Under the pieces are notes generated by a model. That model saw only the letters and a list, made by a program, of their open reading frames with translations, ran no database searches and was not told where the DNA came from. The position numbers and the translations under genes were made by a program. Below, piece by piece: positions 27,228 to 35,668 of a DNA stretch of 64,000 bases. This DNA is from Martelella sp. AD-3 (GTDB lineage Bacteria; Pseudomonadota; Alphaproteobacteria; Rhizobiales; Rhizobiaceae), in the NCBI RefSeq assembly GCF_001578105.1, contig NZ_CP014275.1, forward strand, positions 2,542,001 through 2,606,000, written 5' to 3'. Position 1 is the stretch's first letter. Each line of letters opens with the position of its first letter.

Positions 27228-28643
27228 CTAGATGTTAAACCACCAGGTCGCAATTCCCAAGAATGAGAAAAAGCCGATGACATCGGTGGTCGTGGTGACG
27301 AAAACCGACGAGGATATGGCGGGATCGGCGCCGGCCCGGTCAAGAAGAAGCGGAATCAGAATGCCGGCCATGGCAGCGGCAAACATGTTGATAATCATGG
27401 CGGCGGCCACAACCCCGCCGAGTTGCGGGTTGTCAAACCAGTAACCCGCAACTAACGCGATGAGCAGGGCGAAGACGACGCCGTTGAACAGGCCGACGCC
27501 GGCCTCCCTGCGGATGATCCGCGCCGCATTGTAAATATCGAGGTCGCGGGTGGCGAGCGCGCGCACGGTCACCGTCATCGTCTGGGTGCCGGCATTGCCG
27601 CCCATGGAGGCGACCACGGGCATCAGCACGGCAAGGGCGATCATCTGGCCGATCGATTCGTCGAAGAGACCGATAACGCTCGCGGACATGAACGCCGTGC
27701 CCATGTTGATCAGCAGCCAGCCGAAACGCGAGCGCACCGCCCTGACGACATTGTCGGAGAGCTCCTCGTCGCCAACGCCGCCGAGGCGCTTGATGTCCTC
27801 ATCCGCTTCCTCGTGGATCACGTCGACGACATCGTCGATGGTCAGCACGCCGACAAGCCGCCCGTTATTGTCGACGACGGCGGCGGAGAGGAGGTCGTAC
27901 TGTTCGAAGACCTGAGCAGCCTCCTCCTGATCGAGTTCGGCATCGATCGGGTGGTTGGTCTCGCGCATGATCGTCTCGATCTTCACCTGGCGCTTGGTGC
28001 GCAGGATGCTGTCGAGATCGACGGCGCCGAGCAGTCGGAAGGTCGGATCGACGACGAAGATCTGCGAAAAGGAATCAGGCAGGTCATCGTCCTCGCGCAT
28101 GTAATCGATGGTCTGGCCGACGGTCCAGAACGGCGGCACCGCCACGAATTCAGTCTGCATGCGCCGGCCGGCGGAGCTTTCCGGATAGTCGAGCGAGCGG
28201 GTGAGCCTGATCCGTTCGGTAAAGGGCAGCTTGGCGAGGATATTCTCGCGCTCTTCGTCCTCGAGGTCTTCGAGGATATAGACCGCGTCGTCCGAATCGA
28301 GGGCGCTCAGCGCGCTGACGAGCTGTTCGGAGGGCAGCGATTCGATGATGTCGAGGCGGATCGCCTCGTCGACCTCGGTCAGCGCCGTCAGATCGAACTC
28401 GTCGCCGAGAAGCCGCACCAGTTCGGGCCGGCTGTCATAGTCCAGCGCTTCGATGACGTCGCCGAGTTCGGATTCGTGAAGGTTCGCCACCTCCTCGCGA
28501 AGATAGTCGGTATTGCCTTCGGCAATCGCCTGCTGGACGCCGGCGAGGAATTCGGCGCTGACCGACCCCTCCTCGTTATAGATATCATCGGTCGTCTCGC
28601 GCGCTTCGGTCTCTTTCAGCACTTCTTCATCCAGATGGCTCAT
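27228..28643 (-). CDS. mgtE: Magnesium transporter MgtE
   Basis: 471 residues. The N-terminal helical domain (about 40-150) with LHESELGDVIEALD and SLPSEQLVSALSALDSDDAV is followed by a CBS pair (about 155-275; FVVDPTFRLLGAVDLDSILR, LVGVLTIDDVVDVIHEEADED). Five C-terminal spans include the pore signature MPVVASMGGNAGTQTMTV. It admits Mg2+ and the CBS/N domains close the channel when cytosolic Mg2+ is high. The start at 28643 is ATG; a TTG eight codons earlier is possible. No Mg2+ leader motif was recognised in the 249-base divergent gap to the oxidoreductase gene. Confidence 0.95.
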   Translation of the reverse strand: MSHLDEEVLKETEARETTDDIYNEEGSVSAEFLAGVQQAIAEGNTDYLREEVANLHESELGDVIEALDYDSRPELVRLLGDEFDLTALTEVDEAIRLDIIESLPSEQLVSALSALDSDDAVYILEDLEDEERENILAKLPFTERIRLTRSLDYPESSAGRRMQTEFVAVPPFWTVGQTIDYMREDDDLPDSFSQIFVVDPTFRLLGAVDLDSILRTKRQVKIETIMRETNHPIDAELDQEEAAQVFEQYDLLSAAVVDNNGRLVGVLTIDDVVDVIHEEADEDIKRLGGVGDEELSDNVVRAVRSRFGWLLINMGTAFMSASVIGLFDESIGQMIALAVLMPVVASMGGNAGTQTMTVTVRALATRDLDIYNAARIIRREAGVGLFNGVVFALLIALVAGYWFDNPQLGGVVAAAMIINMFAAAMAGILIPLLLDRAGADPAISSSVFVTTTTDVIGFFSFLGIATWWFNI

Positions 28644-28892
28644 CTTGGGAAACCTTTCTGTCAGCAACGCTACCCTTCACGCGCGGTTCCGCCCGCGCTC
28701 ATCTCTTAGTGCGTTTCAGGCGGAAAGGAAATCGCTTCGGGGCAACCTTTTGATGACAGGCAAGAGCAGCAAAATCGTGTTCTCCGGCGCGCCGCGACGA
28801 AGCAATCTGTTGAATGGCGAATCTGTTTTTTGTTAAGCTTTGCCGGGCACGGCGCAGACCGGCAGTGGCGCGGAACGCCGAAGGGAGATCAG

Positions 28893-31193
28893 ATGGATCA
28901 CGGCAGCAGGGACGAACGCAAGGCAGCCGGCGGCTGGGAGGCCCTGATCGCCTCCGGCCGATCGCTCATCTCGAGCGGCGCGCCGCTTTCCGGGGCGAAG
29001 GCGCTCAGAAAGGCGAACCAGCCCGACGGCTTCGACTGTCCCGGCTGCGCCTGGGGCGATCCCGAGCACGGCTCTTCCTTCGAGTTCTGCGAGAACGGGG
29101 TGAAGGCCGTTTCCTGGGAAGCGACCGAGCGGCGGGCCGATCCGGCTCTTTTCGGGCGGCTGTCGGTCAGCGAACTTTCAAGGCTCGACGACCACAGCCT
29201 CGAAAACCACGGACGCCTGACCCATCCCATGCGCTACAACCGCGCAACCGACCACTATGAGCCGGTCACATGGGACGACGCCTTTGCGGGCATCGCGTCG
29301 GTTCTCAACGCGCTTGAAAGCCCGCACGAGGCGCAGTTCTACACCTCCGGGCGCGCCAGCAACGAGGCGGCCTTTCTCTACCAGCTGTTCGTCCGCATCT
29401 TCGGCACCAACAACATGCCGGACTGTTCCAATATGTGCCACGAAGCCTCCGGCGTGGCGCTGACCCAGGCGATCGGCATCGGCAAGGGCACGGTCCGGCT
29501 CGAGGATTTCGAAAAGGCCGATGCGATCTTCGTCGTGGGGCAGAACCCGGGCACCAATCATCCGCGCATGCTGGGGGACCTGCGCCGGGCCGCCGAACGG
29601 GGCGCGCGGATCGTGGCCTTCAACACGCTGAAGGAACGCGGGCTGAAGCGTTTCGCCGACCCGCAGCGCAAGCGCGAAATGGTGCTCGGCGGCAGCGCGC
29701 CGATCGCCAGCGACTATTTCCAGCCGCGGCTCGGCGGCGACATGGCCGCTTTCAGGGGCATGGCCAAGGCCGTGCTGGCGGCTGACCGCAAGGCCCGAGC
29801 CGAGACCGGAACGGGCGTGCTCGACGATGTTTTCATCCGCGAGCACTGCCACGGATTCGAGGACTATGTCGCCGCGATCGACGCCACCGGCTGGGGCGCG
29901 ATCGAGGATCAGTCGGGCCTGTCGCGCGACGATCTCGAAAAGGCGGCGGCGATCTATCTTGATGCGGACAACGTGATCTGCACCTGGGCCATGGGGATTA
30001 CGCAGCACCGGCATTCGGTGGCGACGATCCGCGAAATCGCAAATTTCATGATGCTGCGCGGCCAGATCGGCAGGCCCGGCGCCGGCCTCTGCCCGGTGCG
30101 CGGCCACTCGAACGTGCAGGGCGACCGCACGATGGGCATCAACGACAAGCCGCCGGCAACCCTTCTCGATGCGCTTGAGAGAAATTTCGGCTTCAAGCCG
30201 CCGCGCGAAAACGGCGACAGCACGATCGAGGCGATCGGCGCGATGATTTCCGGGCGTTCGAAGGCCTTCATCGGGCTTGGCGGCAATTTCGCCCGCGCCG
30301 TTCCGGACAGCGGCTTCATCGAAAAGGCGCTGCGCGGCCAGAGGCTGACCGTGCATATCGCCACAAAACTCAATGCCAGCCACACAATGCCGGGCGAAAA
30401 CGCCTATCTCCTGCCCTGTCTCGGGCGCACCGAGATCGACCTCAATGCAAAGGGCGAGCCGCAACTTGTCACCGTTGAGGATTCCATGAGCATGGTCCAT
30501 GGCTCGGCGGGCATCAATCCGCCGGCAGGGCAAGAGCTGCGCTCCGAGATTGCCATCATCGCCGGGATTGCCGCAAGAACCGTCGGCTCGGCAATCGTCG
30601 ACTGGACGGCGCTTGCCGAGGACTATGACAGGATCCGCGACCTGATCGAGAAGACGATTCCCGGCTTTGACGACTTCAACGAGCGGGTGCGCCGGCCCCG
30701 CGGCTTCGATCTCGGCAATGCGGCGGCCGAGCGCCGCTGGAACACGCCGACCGGACGCGCCAACTTCTTCACCGGCACATTGCCCGAAAAGACCGCCTAC
30801 CAGGACCGGCAGGACGCGCCGGACCGCTTCGTGCTGCAGACCATGCGCAGCCACGATCAGTACAACACAACCGTCTACGGCATGGACGACCGCTACCGCG
30901 GCGTCTATGGCGAACGCCGGGTCGTCTTCGTCAACCCGACCGATATCGAGGCGCTTGGCGCGAAGCCGCATCAGCGCGTGACGATCACGGGACCGGATGA
31001 AGACGGCATTTCGCGCGTGGCGGAAGGCTTCAAGATCATTCCCTATGACATTCCGCGCGGCTGTATCGCGGGCTATTTCCCCGAGCTCAACGTGCTGGTG
31101 CCGCTTTCAAGTTACGGCGAGATGAGCGGCACGCCGACATCGAAATCGGTTCCCGTGCGCCTGAGCCTGATAGAGGGACCTGCCGCCGCATGA
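28893..31193 (+). CDS. FdhF/YdeP family molybdopterin oxidoreductase
   Basis: 766 residues. It has the YdeP subgroup start GFDCPGCAWGD (about 50-60) with only two Cys instead of a full [4Fe-4S] motif. Molybdopterin-binding segments include EAQFYTSGRASNEAAFLYQL, DCSNMCHEASGVAL, FVVGQNPGTNHPRMLGDLR and the C-terminal MoCo dinucleotide domain ending GYFPELNVLVPLSSYG. Escherichia coli YdeP is linked to acid resistance; the redox substrate is unknown. The start at 28893 has AAGGGAGATC upstream. Its stop overlaps the start of the 98-residue gene. It is divergent from mgtE. Confidence 0.87.
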   Translation: MDHGSRDERKAAGGWEALIASGRSLISSGAPLSGAKALRKANQPDGFDCPGCAWGDPEHGSSFEFCENGVKAVSWEATERRADPALFGRLSVSELSRLDDHSLENHGRLTHPMRYNRATDHYEPVTWDDAFAGIASVLNALESPHEAQFYTSGRASNEAAFLYQLFVRIFGTNNMPDCSNMCHEASGVALTQAIGIGKGTVRLEDFEKADAIFVVGQNPGTNHPRMLGDLRRAAERGARIVAFNTLKERGLKRFADPQRKREMVLGGSAPIASDYFQPRLGGDMAAFRGMAKAVLAADRKARAETGTGVLDDVFIREHCHGFEDYVAAIDATGWGAIEDQSGLSRDDLEKAAAIYLDADNVICTWAMGITQHRHSVATIREIANFMMLRGQIGRPGAGLCPVRGHSNVQGDRTMGINDKPPATLLDALERNFGFKPPRENGDSTIEAIGAMISGRSKAFIGLGGNFARAVPDSGFIEKALRGQRLTVHIATKLNASHTMPGENAYLLPCLGRTEIDLNAKGEPQLVTVEDSMSMVHGSAGINPPAGQELRSEIAIIAGIAARTVGSAIVDWTALAEDYDRIRDLIEKTIPGFDDFNERVRRPRGFDLGNAAAERRWNTPTGRANFFTGTLPEKTAYQDRQDAPDRFVLQTMRSHDQYNTTVYGMDDRYRGVYGERRVVFVNPTDIEALGAKPHQRVTITGPDEDGISRVAEGFKIIPYDIPRGCIAGYFPELNVLVPLSSYGEMSGTPTSKSVPVRLSLIEGPAAA

Positions 31194-31486
31194 GCGATGC
31201 GCCCTGCGATACCGCCCTGCTTGCCGAAAGGCTTGGCCGGAGCGAACGATTGCCCGGCGCGCGGCTGCCGTCTGCGGTTCTCGCGCTTCTGCTTGCAGGC
31301 CAGGCGGAGGACAGCCGCACGGCCGCACGCGCGCTTGACGTCGCGCACGCCCTTGTGCTGCGGGCCGTGGCGATGCTTGCAGGCGCCGAGCCGCTGATCG
31401 AGATCACGCGGCGCGACGACCGGACGATGCGGACCTTCTATCGCCCCACACGCCGCGCACGGGAGATGGCAGGCGACATTGGCTGA
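31190..31486 (+). CDS. Small protein coupled to the FdhF/YdeP gene, possible winged-helix
   Basis: 98 residues, starting in an ATGA overlap with the oxidoreductase stop. Its helix-rich segment SRTAARALDVAHALVLRAVAML followed by beta-like LIEITRRDDRTMRTFYRPT is the order expected in a winged-helix DNA-binding fold. The sequence is low in aromatic residues. No family is recognised. Tight coupling suggests that it acts with the oxidoreductase, either as a regulator or in maturation; both are guesses. A rhizobial formate dehydrogenase-associated protein is another possibility. Confidence 0.6.
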   Translation: MSDAPCDTALLAERLGRSERLPGARLPSAVLALLLAGQAEDSRTAARALDVAHALVLRAVAMLAGAEPLIEITRRDDRTMRTFYRPTRRAREMAGDIG

Positions 31487-31526
31487 GCGCCTCCGCCGAT
31501 CCGCGCCCCTCATTGCACCAACCCGT

Positions 31527-31555
31527 TTGACTATCGGGGGCACGGCTCCTATCAC
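31527..31555 (+). promoter_or_regulatory. Possible sigma-70 promoter upstream of the GGDEF-EAL gene
   Basis: TTGACT, 17 bases, TATCAC within the 262-base gap before the gene. The -10 is a moderate match only. Confidence 0.35.
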
Positions 31556-31748
31556 AGTCTATTAGAAGGCGGAAAATCAAACCGGATGTGCCGCACGTGA
31601 CGATAGCAAGACATGGCAGGCAACCGCGGGCAAGGTGCGACGCCGGCGGCAGGCTTCACATCTCGATGAGCGGAGGCATGGCGGCGAGACAGGCAACAGG
31701 GGAGCTTGCGATGCGATCGAGAGCCGTTTCTTTTCTACGGGTTCCTGA

Positions 31749-34334
31749 ATGGCGCTGCTGAAGAACGCCAGGATCCCGCGCGACAGGCGTTCCACGATCA
31801 GGCTCTACACGGCGCTGACGGTGCTGTTCTTCGCGACGCTGGCTGCGGGAACGGTTTTCGGCGGGCTTGCCATCCGCGATGCGGTACGCCAGGAGCGCCA
31901 GGAACAGGCACAAGCGCGCGCCGAAGGCTTCGCAAAGGCGCTGAAATCGGTGTTGCAACTGACCGACAATGTCGGCCGGGCTCTTTCCGAGGCCTTTGAT
32001 GACGAGGGTCTTGAAGGCTACGATACCTCGGTCGAGGCCTATCTGGCCTCCGCGCCCTGGACCCGGGCCGTCATCCTCAACCGCGACGACGCAACGCGCG
32101 TTTCGCCGCAGGACCTGTCTGTCGCCATGCGCGCGCTTCCGGTTCCGGACGACGGCGCCGATCAGCGCAAGATCTTCGGTCCCTTCGAACTCCCGAACGG
32201 CGAGCGGGTCCTCGTCTACCGCTATTCCTTCGATGCAGGCAACCTGGAACTCGTCGTCGGTTTCGAGGCGATCCTCGAAGCTGTCGGCCTGCTCGAACTC
32301 GAGGAAACGACACAGCTCAGCGTCAGGACCGTGGCAACCCCCGGTCCCGACGAACTCGCCACAGCCGGCGAAAGCGACCTGCCCGTCGAAGACGCGATCC
32401 GTGAGGATGTCCGCGTCGACAACGCGACCTGGACCATCAGCGTGGCGCCGCGCGCCCTTTCGGATGGCCTGTTCGACTGGGGCCGCGCGTTCCGGCTCGC
32501 CGCCGGCCTGCTCGTCCTGGCATTTGTTGCGCCCTTCATCGCCCTGCTCCTGCTGTTTCGCGCGCGTCTCAGGGACAATGTCAACATCCGCCGCAGCATG
32601 ATGGCGGTCGACAACCTGTCCCGTCACCTCGATGTCGCCCTCAACGCCTCGAATATCGGCCTGTGGGAGCATGATCTGGAAACAAACGTCCAGATCTGGG
32701 ACGACCAGATTCTGCGAATCTACGGCATTGAGGGAGAGAGCCATGTGCAGACATTCGAAAGCTGGTGCTCCAGACTGCATCCGGACGATCAGGCGCGTTT
32801 CCGCCGTTTCAGCTGGGAGGATGCCGAAAACGACAAGGGCTTCCTGACAGAATACCGCATCATCACGCCGGGCGGGCTGGAGAAGACCATTCGTTCCGCC
32901 GGCAACGCCTATCGCGATGCCGACGGCAAGCGCAAATTCGTCGGCGTGAACTGGGACGTTTCGGCCGACAAGGCGCTTCAGGAGGCGCTGGCAGAGGCCA
33001 AGGCCAGGGCGGAGGAACAGAATGTCGCGCTGGAGGAGGCCCGCGCGCGCATGGAGGAAATCGCCCTGCAGGATACGCTTACGGGCATTCCCAACCGGCG
33101 CCATTTCGAAAAGCGGCTGGCTGCCGCACAGGCCGGCGGCGCCATGCCGGAAGGCATGAACATCGTCTTGATCGACCTTGACGGGTTCAAGACCATCAAC
33201 GACACGATGGGACATTTCTTCGGCGACGACGTTCTGCGCTACGCTGCCGAAACCTTCATGAATAATCTCGGTCCCGACGATTTTCTGGCGCGCACCGGCG
33301 GCGACGAATTCGTCGCCCTGATGCCGGCGACGAGCGATGTCGGGAACTTCGCCGCCACCGTCACGGCGGCCTTCTCGAAACCGCTGCGCATTGACGGGCG
33401 CTCCTGCCGGCTGGGCGTCAGTCTCGGCATCGCCACCGCGGAGGATTCGAGCGACACGGCCTCGGATCTTCTGATCAAGGCGGACTTGGCGCTGTACGAG
33501 GCCAAGAATCGCGGCCGCGGACGCACGGTGAACTACACCAGCAACCTGATGGCGAAGACCTTTGCCCTCAAGCGCCTGGCCGACGAGCTTCAGGAGGCGG
33601 TCGAGAACGGCGAGATCACCGCCCACTACCAGCCGATCTTCGATGTCAGAACATCGACGATCGTCGGCGTGGAGGCGCTCGCCCGCTGGCAGCATCCGCG
33701 CCGGGGCGTGCTCGAGCCGAAAGCCTTCCTCGATGTCGCCGAACAGCTGGGGCTGCTGCATGCGATCGATGACACCGTCTTCCAGAAAGCGGTCGCCGTG
33801 ATCGAACGCAGCAAGGCGGCGGGCGTGCCGCTGCCCGGCATCTCGGTCAACATCTCCTCCCAGCGCCTGCGCGACCCGTTGCTTCTCGAGCAGCTCGCCT
33901 CGTTCAACCTGCCGCCGGACACGGTTCACTTCGAACTGCTCGAATCGATCCCCTTCGACCGGCCAGACACCGCCCTGATCAAAACCGTCAACGCCATCAG
34001 GAAGCTTGGCATCGGCATCGATCTCGACGATTTCGGCTCGGGCTATGCCTCGCTCGTCGGCCTCAACCAGGTGCGCCCCGACCGGCTGAAGATCGCCGGC
34101 CAGCTCATTGCCCCGATCACCGGTTCGGAGGAAAGCCTGCAGATCGTCGAGACCATCGTGCGCATCGCGCGGACCTTCAACATCGGCGTCATCTGCGAGG
34201 GCGTGACCTCGAAGGCCCACTACAAGAAACTGGAGGCGCTCGGCTGCTTCCTCCAGCAGGGCTATTATTTCTCGCGCCCCATGGATGAGGACCAGTTCAT
34301 CGCCTTCATGCGCACGGGCAGCGGCCTCGAATGA
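31749..34334 (+). CDS. PAS-GGDEF-EAL cyclic-di-GMP protein
   Basis: 861 residues. It has an N-terminal span (about 20-42), a periplasmic sensor region (about 43-250), a second span (about 255-276) and a PAS domain (about 290-410). A coiled coil leads into a GGDEF domain (about 440-595; active-site TGGDEFVAL intact, DLDGFKTINDTMGH) and an EAL domain (about 610-860). The EAL metal and catalytic residues are present: VEALARW, SVNISS, FELLES, DDFGSGYAS, DRLKIAG, CEGVTS and QGYYFSRPM. Both synthesis and breakdown of c-di-GMP are therefore possible. It lies in the inner membrane and responds to an unknown extracytoplasmic cue. The RBS is weak. Confidence 0.93.
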   Translation: MALLKNARIPRDRRSTIRLYTALTVLFFATLAAGTVFGGLAIRDAVRQERQEQAQARAEGFAKALKSVLQLTDNVGRALSEAFDDEGLEGYDTSVEAYLASAPWTRAVILNRDDATRVSPQDLSVAMRALPVPDDGADQRKIFGPFELPNGERVLVYRYSFDAGNLELVVGFEAILEAVGLLELEETTQLSVRTVATPGPDELATAGESDLPVEDAIREDVRVDNATWTISVAPRALSDGLFDWGRAFRLAAGLLVLAFVAPFIALLLLFRARLRDNVNIRRSMMAVDNLSRHLDVALNASNIGLWEHDLETNVQIWDDQILRIYGIEGESHVQTFESWCSRLHPDDQARFRRFSWEDAENDKGFLTEYRIITPGGLEKTIRSAGNAYRDADGKRKFVGVNWDVSADKALQEALAEAKARAEEQNVALEEARARMEEIALQDTLTGIPNRRHFEKRLAAAQAGGAMPEGMNIVLIDLDGFKTINDTMGHFFGDDVLRYAAETFMNNLGPDDFLARTGGDEFVALMPATSDVGNFAATVTAAFSKPLRIDGRSCRLGVSLGIATAEDSSDTASDLLIKADLALYEAKNRGRGRTVNYTSNLMAKTFALKRLADELQEAVENGEITAHYQPIFDVRTSTIVGVEALARWQHPRRGVLEPKAFLDVAEQLGLLHAIDDTVFQKAVAVIERSKAAGVPLPGISVNISSQRLRDPLLLEQLASFNLPPDTVHFELLESIPFDRPDTALIKTVNAIRKLGIGIDLDDFGSGYASLVGLNQVRPDRLKIAGQLIAPITGSEESLQIVETIVRIARTFNIGVICEGVTSKAHYKKLEALGCFLQQGYYFSRPMDEDQFIAFMRTGSGLE

Positions 34335-34534
34335 CCCGGAGACGGGCGACGGCAAGCCCGTCATGCGGCAGCCGAAACGGCCACCGCGCGCCGACATGCA
34401 CGCAATGCATACCTTATATGTCGAGATGGCACTGCAAAATTCGGAGCCGGACGCGTATATAGAGATCAACAGAGTGAACGAGCGGACATCAAAACGATTT
34501 GACAAAAGCTCAGTCACTTGGCCCGGTTTCCGGG

Positions 34535-34667
34535 TTGGAATTCGAAGCTGCGCACTCCTCCTCCTCCCAGCGCGCTTCGATAGGTTGACGACGCTCCTCC
34601 TCCCAGTCGTCGACCAACGCAAATGACGCTCACCGGATCCTCCTCCCCCGGTGAGCGTTATTTTTTT
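34535..34667 (+). ncRNA. Alpha-r14/NfeR1/CcsR-like sRNA with three anti-Shine-Dalgarno hairpin loops
   Basis: Three consecutive hairpins each expose a CCTCCTCCC-type loop. Hairpin 1 is at 34543-34579 (9-bp stem CGAAGC/GCTTCG plus GCG/CGC, loop with CTCCTCCTCCTCCC). Hairpin 2 is at 34583-34615 (stem GGTTGACGA/TCGTCGACC, loop CGCTCCTCCTCCCAG). Hairpin 3 is at 34626-34658 (perfect 11-bp stem ACGCTCACCGG/CCGGTGAGCGT, loop ATCCTCCTCCC) followed by TATTTTTTT, the terminator. This is the architecture of rhizobial alpha-r14 RNAs such as NfeR1 and Rhodobacter CcsR RNAs, trans-acting Hfq-type regulators that mask ribosome-binding sites. The 5' end is estimated. It lies upstream of two DUF1127 genes. 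Confidence 0.85.
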
Positions 34668-34669
34668 GC

Positions 34670-34965
34670 GCATTGCCCATACACCGCCCCCCCATTCTCA
34701 GTCCCGACCCTGCAAGACCGACTATACGCCGTCGCCGGACACCCGCCGCGCGTGCGACCGAGTCCGCGACAAGTGCCGACTTTTGCCGCCTATTCCTGCC
34801 CTCACAACAGCCTTTGCGGCCCTTCTCCTGCGGCGCCATGCGGCAGACGCATAGCGGCTTTACCGGAAACCCACTGACCGCGGCGGGTGGCAGGGCCTAT
34901 ATCCGGTTCATCAGAAATTGAGGCGCCGCAAAACACGGGCGCCGCAAAAAACAGGAGAGAGAAAC
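34670..34965. other. Spacer between the sRNA and the first DUF1127 gene, no gene seen
   Basis: About 295 bases without a credible coding frame. It is C-rich at the left and contains no hairpin I would trust; it presumably holds the promoter of the DUF1127 gene and its ribosome site CAGGAGAGA at the right end. Confidence 0.5.
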
Positions 34966-35109
34966 ATGAGCATGGCTCGTTCGTTCAACAACTGGATCAA
35001 GTACCGCCAGACCGTTTCGGAACTCGGCCGCATGAATGCGCGCGAACTGTCCGACCTCGGCATCAACCGTGACGATATCCGTCGCGTTGCCCGCAAGGCC
35101 GCATTCTAA
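34966..35109 (+). CDS. DUF1127 small protein, copy 1
   Basis: 47 residues, arginine-rich and amphipathic. Residues 7-20 read FNNWIKYRQTVSEL, and the DUF1127 core is ELSDLGINRDDIRRVARKA. The ATG has CAGGAGAGA 5-7 bases upstream. DUF1127 proteins in alphaproteobacteria are stress- or host-induced, and Rhodobacter CcaF1, which has this domain, binds RNA and shares a locus with anti-SD sRNAs. An RNA-associated role here is inferred from that precedent and from the sRNA at 34535-34667. A strong terminator follows 23 bases after the stop. Confidence 0.9.
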   Translation: MSMARSFNNWIKYRQTVSELGRMNARELSDLGINRDDIRRVARKAAF

Positions 35110-35132
35110 GCGCTGCCTTGCCCGACCTTGCA

Positions 35133-35169
35133 AAAGCCCCACGCCTTCTCCGGCGCGGGGCTTTTTTTG
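35133..35169 (+). terminator. Terminator of DUF1127 copy 1
   Basis: Stem AAAGCCCC / GGGGCTTT with inner CGCC/GGCG pairs and a run of seven T. It separates the two DUF1127 genes into two transcripts. Confidence 0.85.
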
Positions 35170-35257
35170 GCGCGGGCCGTGCTTCCGTCCCGCCGCGCTA
35201 ACGTTTGTCAAACGCGCGTGCCTCAAAAAAACGCATCGCGATCGACCTGCTCCGGTA

Positions 35258-35303
35258 TTGTGCAACCTAATGCACAAATGCATGGCAGTTGCATAATAAC
35301 TGC
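35258..35303 (+). promoter_or_regulatory. Two adjacent palindromes upstream of DUF1127 copy 2
   Basis: TTGTGCA-N6-TGCACAA (35258-35277) is followed 7 bases later by GCAGTT-N7-AACTGC (35285-35303), both perfect. They lie 86-131 bases before the DUF1127 ATG, a place where an activator or repressor would bind. In Brucella and Agrobacterium the LysR regulator VtlR controls DUF1127 genes, so a LysR-type operator is a reasonable guess but not shown. Confidence 0.45.
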
Positions 35304-35388
35304 ACACGACGCATCGCCGTTTCCCTTGTATTCTTCCGGTCAAAATGAATGCAGCACGAAGCTGCCGGACATATTCGAGGAAACACCC

Positions 35389-35532
35389 ATGCATCCCTTC
35401 GACTTCACCATGAAATGGTTCAGCTACCGCCGCACGCGCGCCCAGCTGCGCAATCTTACCGCCGCAGAACTCAAGGATATCGGCCTGCTGCCGGGCGACA
35501 TCGACCGCGTCGCGGCCCGCGCCTTCCGCTGA
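35389..35532 (+). CDS. DUF1127 small protein, copy 2
   Basis: 47 residues, the same length as copy 1 and about 40 percent similar along its C-terminal half. MKWFSYRRTRAQLRNL is followed by the core ELKDIGLLPGDIDRVAARA. The N-terminus is more hydrophobic. The ATG has CGAGGAAAC upstream. Its control region carries two palindromes not found before copy 1 and a terminator isolates it from copy 1, so the two are probably expressed under different conditions. Function as for copy 1. Confidence 0.88.
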   Translation: MHPFDFTMKWFSYRRTRAQLRNLTAAELKDIGLLPGDIDRVAARAFR

Positions 35533-35668
35533 GGCCATCCCCCGCACTGAACTGCCAACGGCGCCGCATGGCGCCGTTTCGCGTTTTGTCCGATGGAGCG
35601 GCGCTTGCCTTCCCAAACGCAGCGATTATGTTGGGGCCCCTTCTGCCAACAACCGGACGACGCACAGC

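Noticed and set aside
31656..34673. A 1005-codon minus-strand frame opposite the GGDEF-EAL gene
   Set aside because: High GC gives long antisense frames. The + strand protein has intact GGDEF and EAL motifs; the antisense product has none.
34630..34839. 69-codon minus-strand frame over the sRNA terminator
   Set aside because: It overlaps the sRNA hairpin and a C-rich spacer; the product looks random.
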